Assembly: GCF_018100985.1 (NCBI RefSeq)
Contig: NZ_JAGJEI010000005.1
Span: 62,001-126,000, forward strand
Length of the DNA stretch: 64,000 nt
Direction of reading: 5' to 3'
From: Pseudoalteromonas sp. MMG007
GTDB taxonomy: Bacteria > Pseudomonadota > Gammaproteobacteria > Enterobacterales > Alteromonadaceae
Shown: in pieces, positions 47,994 through 55,716 of the stretch
Numbering within the stretch: the stretch's first letter is position 1
Layout: each line of letters starts with the position of its first letter
Program-made: the position numbers and the translations under genes
The notes under the pieces: model-generated
What the model was told of the DNA's origin: nothing
Seen by the model: only the letters and a program-made list of their open reading frames with translations
The model's database searches: none

Positions 47994-48815
47994 CTATGAA
48001 ACTGCTTTTTTGGTTCTTTCTATTGCGCTTAAAAATCCATCGACACCTTCATGCATAGGAGATTTATCTCCATGTTTTTTATCCAATGTATCTGATGCAT
48101 TTTTAGATACTGCATCAATAGCTGATACAAGTAGCTTTTTCATTAAGTCAGGATCTGATTGATCCAATGCTTCGATCTGCATTTTAAAATTTTGATATGA
48201 TTTAGCTAATGCCTCTTTATGAGCATACTCTTGCTGTAATCGCTGACTTTCACTCCTTCTCTTAGATGCAAACACAGTAAGCCATAAAACAGGCAGCACA
48301 ATAGGTAACTTATACAAAATGCTTGAAGCAAGCTTACTTAGGTCTGTAATTTCAACAAACTTAATAAAGAAAAGCCCAACTTCTTGAGTAATAGATAAAA
48401 GAGCAACCAAAACTAATACGGTTATTGAGCCATAAAATAGCTTTGAATAATTTTCAATCGGTTTATTAAAAGACTCTTTAAGATCGTGGTAGGCAGTGGC
48501 TAATCCTGCACTTGTTGCTCCTGGTAATAGGCTTTCAATTTCATCATTTAGAGTTTTATATTTTAATTCTTGTTGCTTTTTAAATTCTTCTAAATGTTTT
48601 TCTCTAGCAATGATTTCGGCCTTTAAACCTCCTTCGAAATTCCCTTCATCGTTCTTAGTTCCAAATACATCTAAATGATATTCCCTAAAGTCTTTTAGCT
48701 TACCTTTAACTTCACTAAGTAAACTTTTAATGGTTTCTGATTCGGTTTCTGCTAACTCCAATGCACTATTTATTTCAGACGAAATTGATTCGTTAACGCT
48801 ATCCCCGTCAAGCAA
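47994..48815 (-). CDS. C-terminal part of the split coiled-coil membrane protein
   Basis: 273 residues from TTG 48815, if translated alone. No Shine-Dalgarno sequence supports this start, and the same frame is open for 36 residues further up to the TAA. It contains two membrane segments (about 125-180) and heptad-rich flanks. Listed apart because gene finders will call it separately. Confidence 0.45.
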   Translation of the reverse strand: MLDGDSVNESISSEINSALELAETESETIKSLLSEVKGKLKDFREYHLDVFGTKNDEGNFEGGLKAEIIAREKHLEEFKKQQELKYKTLNDEIESLLPGATSAGLATAYHDLKESFNKPIENYSKLFYGSITVLVLVALLSITQEVGLFFIKFVEITDLSKLASSILYKLPIVLPVLWLTVFASKRRSESQRLQQEYAHKEALAKSYQNFKMQIEALDQSDPDLMKKLLVSAIDAVSKNASDTLDKKHGDKSPMHEGVDGFLSAIERTKKAVS

Positions 48816-48923
48816 ATCGCTTTTATACTGTTGAATTTTTTCATAGTTTTCTTCGAGTTTTTCCTCAAAACTATTAATTCTGGTACTTAAGCTTTCTTCT
48901 TCACCGTCATCAAAGTAATGTGT

Positions 48924-49451
48924 TTATAATTCTTTAATACGTTGATTTGAAAGCTCTAATTCTGAAACAAGGCTTGATGCACTGTCCTTATAGTCACAAA
49001 CTGTATCCAAAATAGAGCTTGCTTCAGTTTGAAATGAATTTAACTTTGAATTAATTGTTTTCGTGTACGCTACGAATGAGGCACTTGCAGACTTTGCTGC
49101 TTTACCTGCAACAACTTGATAAGGCCTAATATAAGTTAATAAATTATCTAGATGCTTATTAGCATTTGTAATATGCCCAATGTTCCGATTACTTTGATAG
49201 CTTTTTATTTGCTGTAAGCACGAATTACATTGACCATGATAATTATCCCAAGTTGAAGGTGGTATTAGTTCTGGATCACAAGCTTCTAATAAAGAATTTA
49301 AATAATTAACTACTTTTTTAAATCTTGCTATTTCCTCCACGCTCGTTACGACAGTTTCATCGTCAACAAGTACCTCATCAGTAACATCAAGTATTTCTTC
49401 CCATACTGGTTTAAAAGCATGATTTTCAAATTGTTGAATCCAACGACTCAT
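48924..49451 (-). CDS. N-terminal part of the split coiled-coil membrane protein
   Basis: 175 residues from ATG 49451, with AAGGGA five to six bases upstream, so translation initiation looks intact. It is helical, without membrane segments, and has a CNSC motif near residue 75. It ends NQRIKEL at the in-frame TAA. Without the rest it would lack the membrane anchor and the main coiled coil. Confidence 0.5.
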   Translation of the reverse strand: MSRWIQQFENHAFKPVWEEILDVTDEVLVDDETVVTSVEEIARFKKVVNYLNSLLEACDPELIPPSTWDNYHGQCNSCLQQIKSYQSNRNIGHITNANKHLDNLLTYIRPYQVVAGKAAKSASASFVAYTKTINSKLNSFQTEASSILDTVCDYKDSASSLVSELELSNQRIKEL

Positions 49452-49682
49452 ATAGTTCCCTTATCTTTTGATTCGCTGAAGCTTAAATCCAACGACTACC
49501 ATATAGCATTGTATTGAATAACATTTTAATGATTTATAAAACAACAAAACGGCGTATATTACATAGCTCAATAATTCCACCAAACAACTTTAATGTAAAC
49601 AAGTAATTACCCATGCATTCAAATGGGCCAAATGATTTACACCAAAACGACATTTAATAATGTTATGAGAAAAATTAGCTTT

Positions 49683-49712
49683 GTCGGATGGCGCTTCGCT
49701 AATCCGACCTAC
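49683..49712 (-). repeat. REP-like extragenic palindrome, right flank of the coiled-coil gene
   Basis: On the minus strand GTAGGTCGGATTAGCGAAGC, continuing to a closing ATCCGAC (outer arms GTCGGAT / ATCCGAC). It lies just past the Gre-family gene. It is in opposite orientation to the copy at 47810. Confidence 0.65.
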
Positions 49713-49728
49713 ATATAAAACCAATGTT

Positions 49729-50205
49729 TTATAAAATTTCTACCACATCATATTCATGGTTTTTACCTGCAATAGTTAGGCTTACTTCATCATCAAGCTG
49801 CTTGCCTATAAGTTGTTTTCCCAGCGGGGCTTCGGGTGTAACAACTTGAATAATTAGCCCTTTAACTTCAACCGTTAAGCCGCCTGCGGCTGGGCCTAAA
49901 TAAAACCATTTTTGTACCGTGTTTTCATCTTCTAAGCAAACGAGTGAGCTTATAATCACTTTATTATGAGTGGGCTCTTTAAAAATGGCTTCAAATTGTT
50001 TAATGCTTTTGTAGCAATCGTTTACGCGCTCAGCTTGGCCTTGTGCTAAATAAGCGGCTTCAAGCCCTAAGGTGTCGTATTGCGTTTCTGCAACGCTTTC
50101 TTCGTGAGTTGCGGCGTCGTGCGCGGCTTTGGCAGCTTGTTTAGCGCTGTTTAATTGTGCTTCAAGTGCAAATTTAAGGTGTTCAATTACGTGGGTTTTG
50201 TTCAT
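49729..50205 (-). CDS. GreA/GreB-family elongation factor-like protein
   Basis: A 158-residue protein. The N-terminal half is a helical hairpin (about 1-75, AKQAAKAAHDAATHEESVAETQYDTLGLEAAYLAQGQ), and the C-terminal half is the FKBP-like Gre domain (WFYLGPAAGGLTVEV... VTPEAPLGKQLIGKQLDDEV). The coiled-coil tip lacks the usual paired acidic residues (DE) in the place seen in GreA/GreB, so it may not support transcript cleavage and may compete at the RNA polymerase secondary channel, as other Gre-fold proteins do. Single gene. Confidence 0.75.
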   Translation of the reverse strand: MNKTHVIEHLKFALEAQLNSAKQAAKAAHDAATHEESVAETQYDTLGLEAAYLAQGQAERVNDCYKSIKQFEAIFKEPTHNKVIISSLVCLEDENTVQKWFYLGPAAGGLTVEVKGLIIQVVTPEAPLGKQLIGKQLDDEVSLTIAGKNHEYDVVEIL

Positions 50206-50260
50206 GAGGGAGCGCTAATAACCAATGCTGTAAACTATGTGGTTAATTTTAACGTTATAA

Positions 50261-50288
50261 GGCGCTTAAAACCATTATTTTAAGCGCC
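50261..50288 (-). terminator. hairpin after secF
   Basis: GGCGCTTAAAA / TTTTAAGCGCC, perfect 11-bp stem with a 6-nt loop, about 30 bp past the secF stop. The T-tract is weak, but the stem's own T-rich arm may suffice. Confidence 0.6.
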
Positions 50289-50319
50289 GATATGTTTACT
50301 TAATTATTAAGACTCGCAT

Positions 50320-51255
50320 TTATGGCATATCCATTAATGCTTGGGTTTTTACATCAAGTTTTTCTTCGTAGTTTTTAGCACTTAACCCTAAAAGCTCAGG
50401 CAAGGTGGCCGCAATACAAATAGAAGAAAATGTGCCCACTACAATGCCTGTAAATAATGCAATGGCAAAGCCTTGTAATGGTGCCCCTGCAAGTAACCAA
50501 ACGCTCGCAACCGTTGCAAGTGTGGTACCTGATGTAATAAGTGTGCGCGTTAAGGTGCTTTTTATCGCATTATTGATAATACTTGCAGGGCTAAGTGCAT
50601 TATTAGATTTAACACGTAAAAGCTCTCGTACTCTATCACCTACTATTATTGAGTCATTAAGTGAGTAACCTATAATGGCGAGTAAACTAGCCAATACAGT
50701 TAAATTAAACTCAATTTGTAATAGCGAAAATAGCCCCAGTACCAGTAGTAAATCATGTACCAGCGCAACCACTGAGCCTACGGCTAAACGCCATTCAAAC
50801 CGTACCGCTAAATAAAGCATTACTGCAACCATAGCTGAAAACAGGGCTAAACAACCTTGCTCAAACAGTTCATCACCCACTTGCGAGCCAATATACGCTG
50901 ACGATAATACCTCTGCGTTTATATCTGCGTTTTGAGTAATGGCAGATTGCCAATCACTTCGGTCACTGTTTACAGAATCGCTAGGCGCTTCGCGTAGTTG
51001 AAAATGGCTATTACCTTGCGCAGTTAGCTCAAACTCGCCATTGTGATTTTTAGTAATAAACGATTTAAGCTCTTTTAGCTCAACACTTTGGCTGGTGGTA
51101 AATTCCGTTAGGTAGCCACCGGTAAAGTCTAGGCCAAAATTAAGCCCTTTTTGACTAAGCGTAAATACCGATAGCAATACAAGTATGGCGCTCAAAATCA
51201 TGCCTGAAAAACGCAGACGTGTGCCCGCCTCGCCCTTTAAAAAAGTGTTAAGCAT
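50320..51255 (-). CDS. secF: protein translocase subunit SecF
   Basis: A 311-residue membrane protein of the SecDF complex, which uses the ion gradient to pull proteins out of SecYEG on the periplasmic side. It shows the SecF N-terminus (GLNFGLDFTGGYLTEF), a periplasmic domain and the membrane motifs SLLAIIGYSLNDSIIVGDRVREL and FAIALFTGIVVGTFSSICIA. Two ATGs are close together: at 51255 AGGAG lies nine bases upstream; at 51261 the spacing is only three. The gene overlaps or abuts secD. No yajC is nearby, so this is probably a second SecDF set. Confidence 0.92.
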   Translation of the reverse strand: MLNTFLKGEAGTRLRFSGMILSAILVLLSVFTLSQKGLNFGLDFTGGYLTEFTTSQSVELKELKSFITKNHNGEFELTAQGNSHFQLREAPSDSVNSDRSDWQSAITQNADINAEVLSSAYIGSQVGDELFEQGCLALFSAMVAVMLYLAVRFEWRLAVGSVVALVHDLLLVLGLFSLLQIEFNLTVLASLLAIIGYSLNDSIIVGDRVRELLRVKSNNALSPASIINNAIKSTLTRTLITSGTTLATVASVWLLAGAPLQGFAIALFTGIVVGTFSSICIAATLPELLGLSAKNYEEKLDVKTQALMDMP

Positions 51256-53086
51256 GTGCATTTACTCCTGCTTTTTTAGCCAATTTTAAATATAACGTTT
51301 GGCTTAGTACTTTTGATACGTACACGCCAGTAAATACTGAAGTAATTAAACCAAGTGCCAATGTTATGGCAAAGCCTTTAACTGGCCCGTAACCTATGCC
51401 GTATAAAATAAGCGCGGTGATCATAGTGGTTATATTGGCATCAAATATCGTATTGGCCGCCTGTTTATACCCCTCTTGAATTGCTTGGTATGGCGTACGC
51501 CCTTTACGGCGCTCTTCTTTAATTCGCTCAAATATAATAACGTTAGTATCTACCGCCATACCAATAGTGAGCACAAGCCCGGCAATACCCGGCAGGGTTA
51601 ATACAACCCCCGGTAATAACGACATTAAGCCAACAAGCGACGTTAAATTTAACAACAGCGCTACGTTTGCAATAAGCCCTAAGCGGCGATACCACAGCGC
51701 CATAAAGGCAAGTGTAATACCCATACCAAGCATTAATGCGGCTAAACCATTACTAATATTTTCGCTGCCAAGGCTTGGCCCTATTGTTTGCTCATGCACT
51801 ATTGTTACTGGCGCGGTTAGTGAGCCTGCTCGTAATAACAGGGCTAAATCGGCCGCTGCTTGCTGGCTTTTCATATTGGTAATGCTAAAACGTGAGCTTA
51901 AATGCTGCGCAATATTAGCCACATTAATAACTTCGCTTTTTTTAACGGTTTCACCGCTTGCGTTTTGAGAGTACTCAGAGTAAACCGTGGCCATAGGCTT
52001 ACCAATATTAGCTTTTGAAAACGCCGACATAGCATCGCCGCCTTGCCCATCTAGACTAAGTTGCACAAGGGGTTTACCCCAGTCATCGCGCCCTATGTTG
52101 GCATTATTAATATGATCGCCGGTAAAAATAGGCACAGGATCAAGGTTTATGGTGCCACCAGACTGCATATTAAATGTTTTGCCACCCACTTCTTTTAACT
52201 GATAAAACCCAAGTGATGCAGTCGCGCCAATAATGCGTTTTGCCTCGGTTGGGTCTTGCACGCCTGGTAGCTCAATACGTATACGCTGTTTACCTTGACG
52301 CTGTGTTACAGCTTCGGTAATACCTAATTCTTCAATGCGTGAGCGAAGCGTAGTAAGCGTTTGGCTCATTACTTCTTTATCAAAGTTGCTGCGCCCTTGC
52401 TCTGAGTAGCTAAATTTTGCATTTTTAACATTGCCATTGCCGGTTGTTGTAACCGCTAAATTAGCAAAACGACTTTGTAGCTCATCAATCACTGGGTTAA
52501 GTTTTTGCACCGCATTAGGCAGAGCGTTGATTTCAAAGCCATGCTCAGTTTGCTGCGCTTTAAGACCGTGCGCTTTTTGCTTAAATATAATTGACTTAGC
52601 TTGTTGATACGCACTCACTAATTGCTCATCAACGGCTTTATCTAAATCTACGTCGAGTACAAATAACACGCCGCCGTTTAAATCAAGGCCTAACTTTATA
52701 GGCGACAAACCAAAGTTTTGTAACCATAGTGGGCTTGTTGCATGCTCTACAATCTTAACTTGTGTGTTTGGGTACTGCGCCTTTATGGCCGCTTGCGCTT
52801 GTGCGCTTTTAGTTGGCTCGTTTAACATAATATTTATAGTTGATTGCTTATCAAGCCCTTGCTCTACTTCTAACCCTTGGTTATTTAAAAAAGTAACGAG
52901 TGCTTTAGTGCTTGGCACGGCTTGTGTTTCACTATGTGGCGCGTTGCTTACATGCAACCACGATTTATTAGGATATAAGTTAGGTAGTGCGCTAATGGCT
53001 AATAAAACCAACACAATAAGCATGGCTACATAGCTCAATTTAAATTTAGCCATAAATGGCTTTTGATCTTTTTTTACACTTAACAT
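51248..53086 (-). CDS. secD: protein translocase subunit SecD
   Basis: A 612-residue partner of SecF: N-terminal membrane segment (LSYVAMLIVLVLLAISALPNLYPN), the conserved PIKLGLDLNGGVLFVLDVD, a periplasmic P1 domain (about 100-420; LRSRIEELGITEAVTQRQGKQRIRIELPGVQDP) and five C-terminal helices with GLVLTIGMAVDTNVIIFERIKEERRKG. AAGGA lies seven bases before the ATG, but is complementary to bases right after the upstream gene's stop codon. It is preceded by the VemP-like gene, the layout of Vibrio vemP-secD2F2, where one SecDF uses Na+ and the other H+. Confidence 0.93.
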   Translation of the reverse strand: MLSVKKDQKPFMAKFKLSYVAMLIVLVLLAISALPNLYPNKSWLHVSNAPHSETQAVPSTKALVTFLNNQGLEVEQGLDKQSTINIMLNEPTKSAQAQAAIKAQYPNTQVKIVEHATSPLWLQNFGLSPIKLGLDLNGGVLFVLDVDLDKAVDEQLVSAYQQAKSIIFKQKAHGLKAQQTEHGFEINALPNAVQKLNPVIDELQSRFANLAVTTTGNGNVKNAKFSYSEQGRSNFDKEVMSQTLTTLRSRIEELGITEAVTQRQGKQRIRIELPGVQDPTEAKRIIGATASLGFYQLKEVGGKTFNMQSGGTINLDPVPIFTGDHINNANIGRDDWGKPLVQLSLDGQGGDAMSAFSKANIGKPMATVYSEYSQNASGETVKKSEVINVANIAQHLSSRFSITNMKSQQAAADLALLLRAGSLTAPVTIVHEQTIGPSLGSENISNGLAALMLGMGITLAFMALWYRRLGLIANVALLLNLTSLVGLMSLLPGVVLTLPGIAGLVLTIGMAVDTNVIIFERIKEERRKGRTPYQAIQEGYKQAANTIFDANITTMITALILYGIGYGPVKGFAITLALGLITSVFTGVYVSKVLSQTLYLKLAKKAGVNAHA

Positions 53087-53196
53087 GATTTTTCCTTATT
53101 GCCAGTAAATTACTGGCAACGTGCTTTTTAAAGCACAATTAATCTCAAGGCTTAAACGTGTAACGTTAAAGCCTCATTAAAATTAAATAAGAAAAA
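53087..53196 (-). promoter_or_regulatory. vemP-secD intercistronic leader with secD ribosome-site sequestering element
   Basis: The secD ribosome-site segment AAUAAGGAAAA (complement of 53090-53100) can pair over 11 bp, with one G-U, with UUUUUCUUAUU (complement of 53186-53196), which begins immediately after the upstream stop codon. Between them lie three hairpins: 53148-53174, the perfect GTGCTTT/AAAGCAC (53121-53136) and the perfect TTGCCAGTAA/TTACTGGCAA (53099-53119). A ribosome halted at the end of the upstream gene would cover the first strand and free the secD site. Confidence 0.6.
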
Positions 53197-53658
53197 TTAA
53201 GCGTGGTAAGTAGTGACAGCTCTATAGAGTAAGTTGGCATCTTTCCAGCCACTTAAACGGGATTTTTTACTATTGTGCACAAACGTATACCAAGGCTGAA
53301 TAACGTTTACCGCTTGAGGGCGTAAAAATATTTGCCTAACAAGATGCTGCGCAAAAAACTCATAAACAACGTCGTATTCTGGTTCATTTTGTACACTGTG
53401 CAAAAAAAACGATGAATTGTTAGCTGTTAGACGTGGCTGGTGAGCTGAAAAGTCAGTTTGATGCGTTTTTTTATGCGTAGGTACGCCTGCAGACTCTGTG
53501 ACAGGCTCTGTTTTAGTTATATCAACGGCATCTGTAAATAAAATATGTGAACTTACAGCAGGGTTTAAATTTTGTGTTGTTTGCGCAGCGTTACTCTGCA
53601 CACTAAAAAGTGCAGCAAGTAGCAAAAAGGCAGTTATAAACACACGAAATTTAAACAT
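53197..53658 (-). CDS. vemP: VemP-like secretion-monitoring arrest peptide
   Basis: A 153-residue protein. A Sec signal peptide (MFKFRVFITAFLLLAALFSVQSNA) is followed by a low-complexity middle and the C-terminal segment SRLSGWKDANLLYRAV (R134-V149; W138). From memory, this resembles the arrest core of Vibrio VemP, which holds R-I-S-G-W-K-E-T-N-x-M-Y with Trp and neighbours needed for stalling. VemP is 159 residues long, stalls near its C-terminus when export is slow, and so induces secD2F2. Size, signal peptide, C-terminal motif and position just before secDF all agree here. The identification rests on recalled VemP sequence and needs alignment. Confidence 0.75.
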   Translation of the reverse strand: MFKFRVFITAFLLLAALFSVQSNAAQTTQNLNPAVSSHILFTDAVDITKTEPVTESAGVPTHKKTHQTDFSAHQPRLTANNSSFFLHSVQNEPEYDVVYEFFAQHLVRQIFLRPQAVNVIQPWYTFVHNSKKSRLSGWKDANLLYRAVTTYHA

Positions 53659-53763
53659 GATTATTTTAAAACTAAAATAAGGGATGCGTAGTATATAAGG
53701 GCAAGTATTTAAAATACAATGCCTACCTATTTAGTATTCAATTTAATTTTACCGAGGCTTTTA

Positions 53764-55542
53764 ATGCGCTCTAGACAAACCACAGAAAAACGCGCCGATG
53801 CCATGACCTTAAAACAAAGCATTAAAACGCTGTGGCCTTACATTACTAAATTTAAAGGGCGAGTATTTATTGCACTTTTAGCGCTTATAGGTGCTAAAGG
53901 CGCAACACTTTTAATGCCTTGGGCGCTAAAAGAAATTATCGACTCGGTAGATAAATCAATTAATCCAATTTTAGTTATTCCCGCGTTACTACTGCTTATG
54001 TATGGTGGACTTAGGTTTGCAAGTGTTTTTTTAGGCGAAGTACGCGATGCGGTGTTCTCTCGTGTAACAGAGCACGCTATGCGCGATATTGGTTTAAAAG
54101 TTTTTAAACATTTACACTCACTTGAGCTCGCCTTTCATTTAGATAGACAAACCGGCGGAATAAGCCGCGATATAGAACGCGGTACAAGCGGGTTAAGTTT
54201 TTTAATGCGTTTTTTAATGTTTAACATTGTACCGACTCTTTTTGAAATACTCACCGTTGCTATTATTTTTGGGACGCTATTTTCTGTTTGGTTTGCGTTA
54301 ATAACCTTATTAGCGGTTGCTATTTATATTACCTTTACCGTAACAGTAACGCAGTGGCGAAACCGCTTTATACGTGAGGCAAATGCCGCCGATAATTTAA
54401 GTAATACCCGCGCTATAGACAGCCTTCTCAACTTTGAAACTGTAAAATACTTCAACAACGAAGAATTTGAGGCCAAAACATACGACTCATTTTTAGCAAA
54501 CTGGGAAACCGCCCGTTTAAAAAATAGAATGTCGTTACTTGCGCTTAATTCTGGCCAAGCATTAATTATTGCCAGTGCTATTACAGCGCTTATGTGGCTA
54601 GGCGCCAAAGAAGTGGTAACAGGCGCTTTAACAATTGGTGAACTTGTAATGATAAATGCATACATGATCCAATTATTTTTACCGCTTAACTTTTTGGGAT
54701 TTGTATATCGTGAAATAAGGCGAGCGCTTACCGATTTAGAAAACATGCTGGGCTTACTTAATAAAAAGCCGCAGGTAACTGAGCAGCCTAATGCCCAAAA
54801 CCTAATACTTACCAACGGCGACATAGCGTTTAAAAATGTGAGCTTTAGTTACAATGCTAGTCGTCCAATACTCAATGATATTAGCTTTAAAATAAAAGCA
54901 GGCAGTAAAGTAGCGGTTGTAGGAGCAAGTGGCGCAGGTAAAAGCTCATTAGCACGGTTACTTTATCGCTTTTACGATGTGAGCTCGGGCACTATTACTA
55001 TAGATAACCAAGCCATAGATTCAGTTACACTTAATAGCCTGCGTAGCGCCATTGCTATAGTGCCACAAGACACTGTGTTATTTAACACCACTATACGTGA
55101 AAACATAGCCTATGGCAGGCCATCAGCCACTGGTGCTGAAATAGATAAAGCAATAGAAATGGCCCATTTAAAAGACTTTATTTCAACATTAGAAAACGGC
55201 GATAAAACACTGGTTGGCGAGCGCGGTTTAAAAGTATCTGGCGGCGAAAAGCAACGTATTGCCATTGCACGCGCTATTTTAAAACAATCCCCTATTTTAA
55301 TATTTGACGAGGCCACATCGGCACTTGACTCTCAGGCCGAACAAGCAATATTAAAGGCCATGCATGAAGTAGCAAGCGAGCACACCAGTATTGTAATTGC
55401 GCATCGCTTATCAACCATTACCGATGCACACTCTATTATAGTGCTTAAATCAGGCCAAATTGTTGAACAAGGTAAACATAATGAGTTACTGCCCTTGGGC
55501 GGTGAATATGCACATATGTGGGCATTACAACAACAAGATTAA
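53764..55542 (+). CDS. Atm1-type ABC exporter, fused permease and ATPase
   Basis: A 592-residue half-transporter that would work as a homodimer. The membrane domain (about 25-310) is followed by an ABC domain (about 345-590) with Walker A VGASGAGKSSLARLL, signature VSGGEKQRIAIARAIL, Walker B ILIFDEATSALD and H-loop IVIAHRLSTI. The FETVKYFNNEEFE motif in the fourth membrane region is characteristic of Atm1/HMT exporters of glutathione-linked metal or sulfur compounds. ATG 53764 has GAGG six bases before it; ATG 53719 would add 15 residues. Divergent from the vemP-like gene; no link is evident. Confidence 0.88.
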   Translation: MRSRQTTEKRADAMTLKQSIKTLWPYITKFKGRVFIALLALIGAKGATLLMPWALKEIIDSVDKSINPILVIPALLLLMYGGLRFASVFLGEVRDAVFSRVTEHAMRDIGLKVFKHLHSLELAFHLDRQTGGISRDIERGTSGLSFLMRFLMFNIVPTLFEILTVAIIFGTLFSVWFALITLLAVAIYITFTVTVTQWRNRFIREANAADNLSNTRAIDSLLNFETVKYFNNEEFEAKTYDSFLANWETARLKNRMSLLALNSGQALIIASAITALMWLGAKEVVTGALTIGELVMINAYMIQLFLPLNFLGFVYREIRRALTDLENMLGLLNKKPQVTEQPNAQNLILTNGDIAFKNVSFSYNASRPILNDISFKIKAGSKVAVVGASGAGKSSLARLLYRFYDVSSGTITIDNQAIDSVTLNSLRSAIAIVPQDTVLFNTTIRENIAYGRPSATGAEIDKAIEMAHLKDFISTLENGDKTLVGERGLKVSGGEKQRIAIARAILKQSPILIFDEATSALDSQAEQAILKAMHEVASEHTSIVIAHRLSTITDAHSIIVLKSGQIVEQGKHNELLPLGGEYAHMWALQQQD

Positions 55543-55716
55543 CCTGTTTATTAATTTATATGGGTCACTTATTGCTTGCTGTTGTTTATTGGCTTTTATC
55601 GGGTCAGGCTGTGATTCACCTCAAAAGAATTGTGTGCCTGTCTTTTATACATAACAATCAAAAATGATATTTTTTATAACAAAAATTAACAAATTCATTA
55701 TCCAGGGGGATAAACA

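Larger units (their letters stand above)
47994..49451 (-). pseudogene. coiled-coil membrane protein gene split by one in-frame TAA
   Basis: Two apparent ORFs, 48924-49451 and 47994-48815, lie in the same frame. Only one stop codon (TAA, complement at 48924-48926) parts them. After the stop the frame runs open through 36 coding-like residues (THYFDDGEEESLSTRINSF...) with no ATG or GTG before TTG 48815. Joined, they give about 485 residues: a helical N-terminal half, a long charged coiled coil, two membrane segments (FYGSITVLVLVALLSIT and LYKLPIVLPVLWLTVFA) and a second coiled coil. No family is recognised. REP-like sequences flank it on both sides. It could be a recent nonsense mutation, a sequencing error or a readthrough site. 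Confidence 0.75.

Noticed and set aside
47811..49728. Phage or defence island
   Set aside because: The region has one split gene without integrase, recombinase, nuclease or known defence motif; flanking REP-like copies alone are not enough.
54324..54824. 166-residue minus-strand ORF inside the ABC exporter
   Set aside because: Antisense shadow of a conserved transporter reading frame, with no domain of its own.
55460..55654. 64-residue ORF overlapping the end of the ABC exporter and the gap before the M13 gene
   Set aside because: Starts in another frame within the exporter gene; it lacks a ribosome-binding site and similarity.
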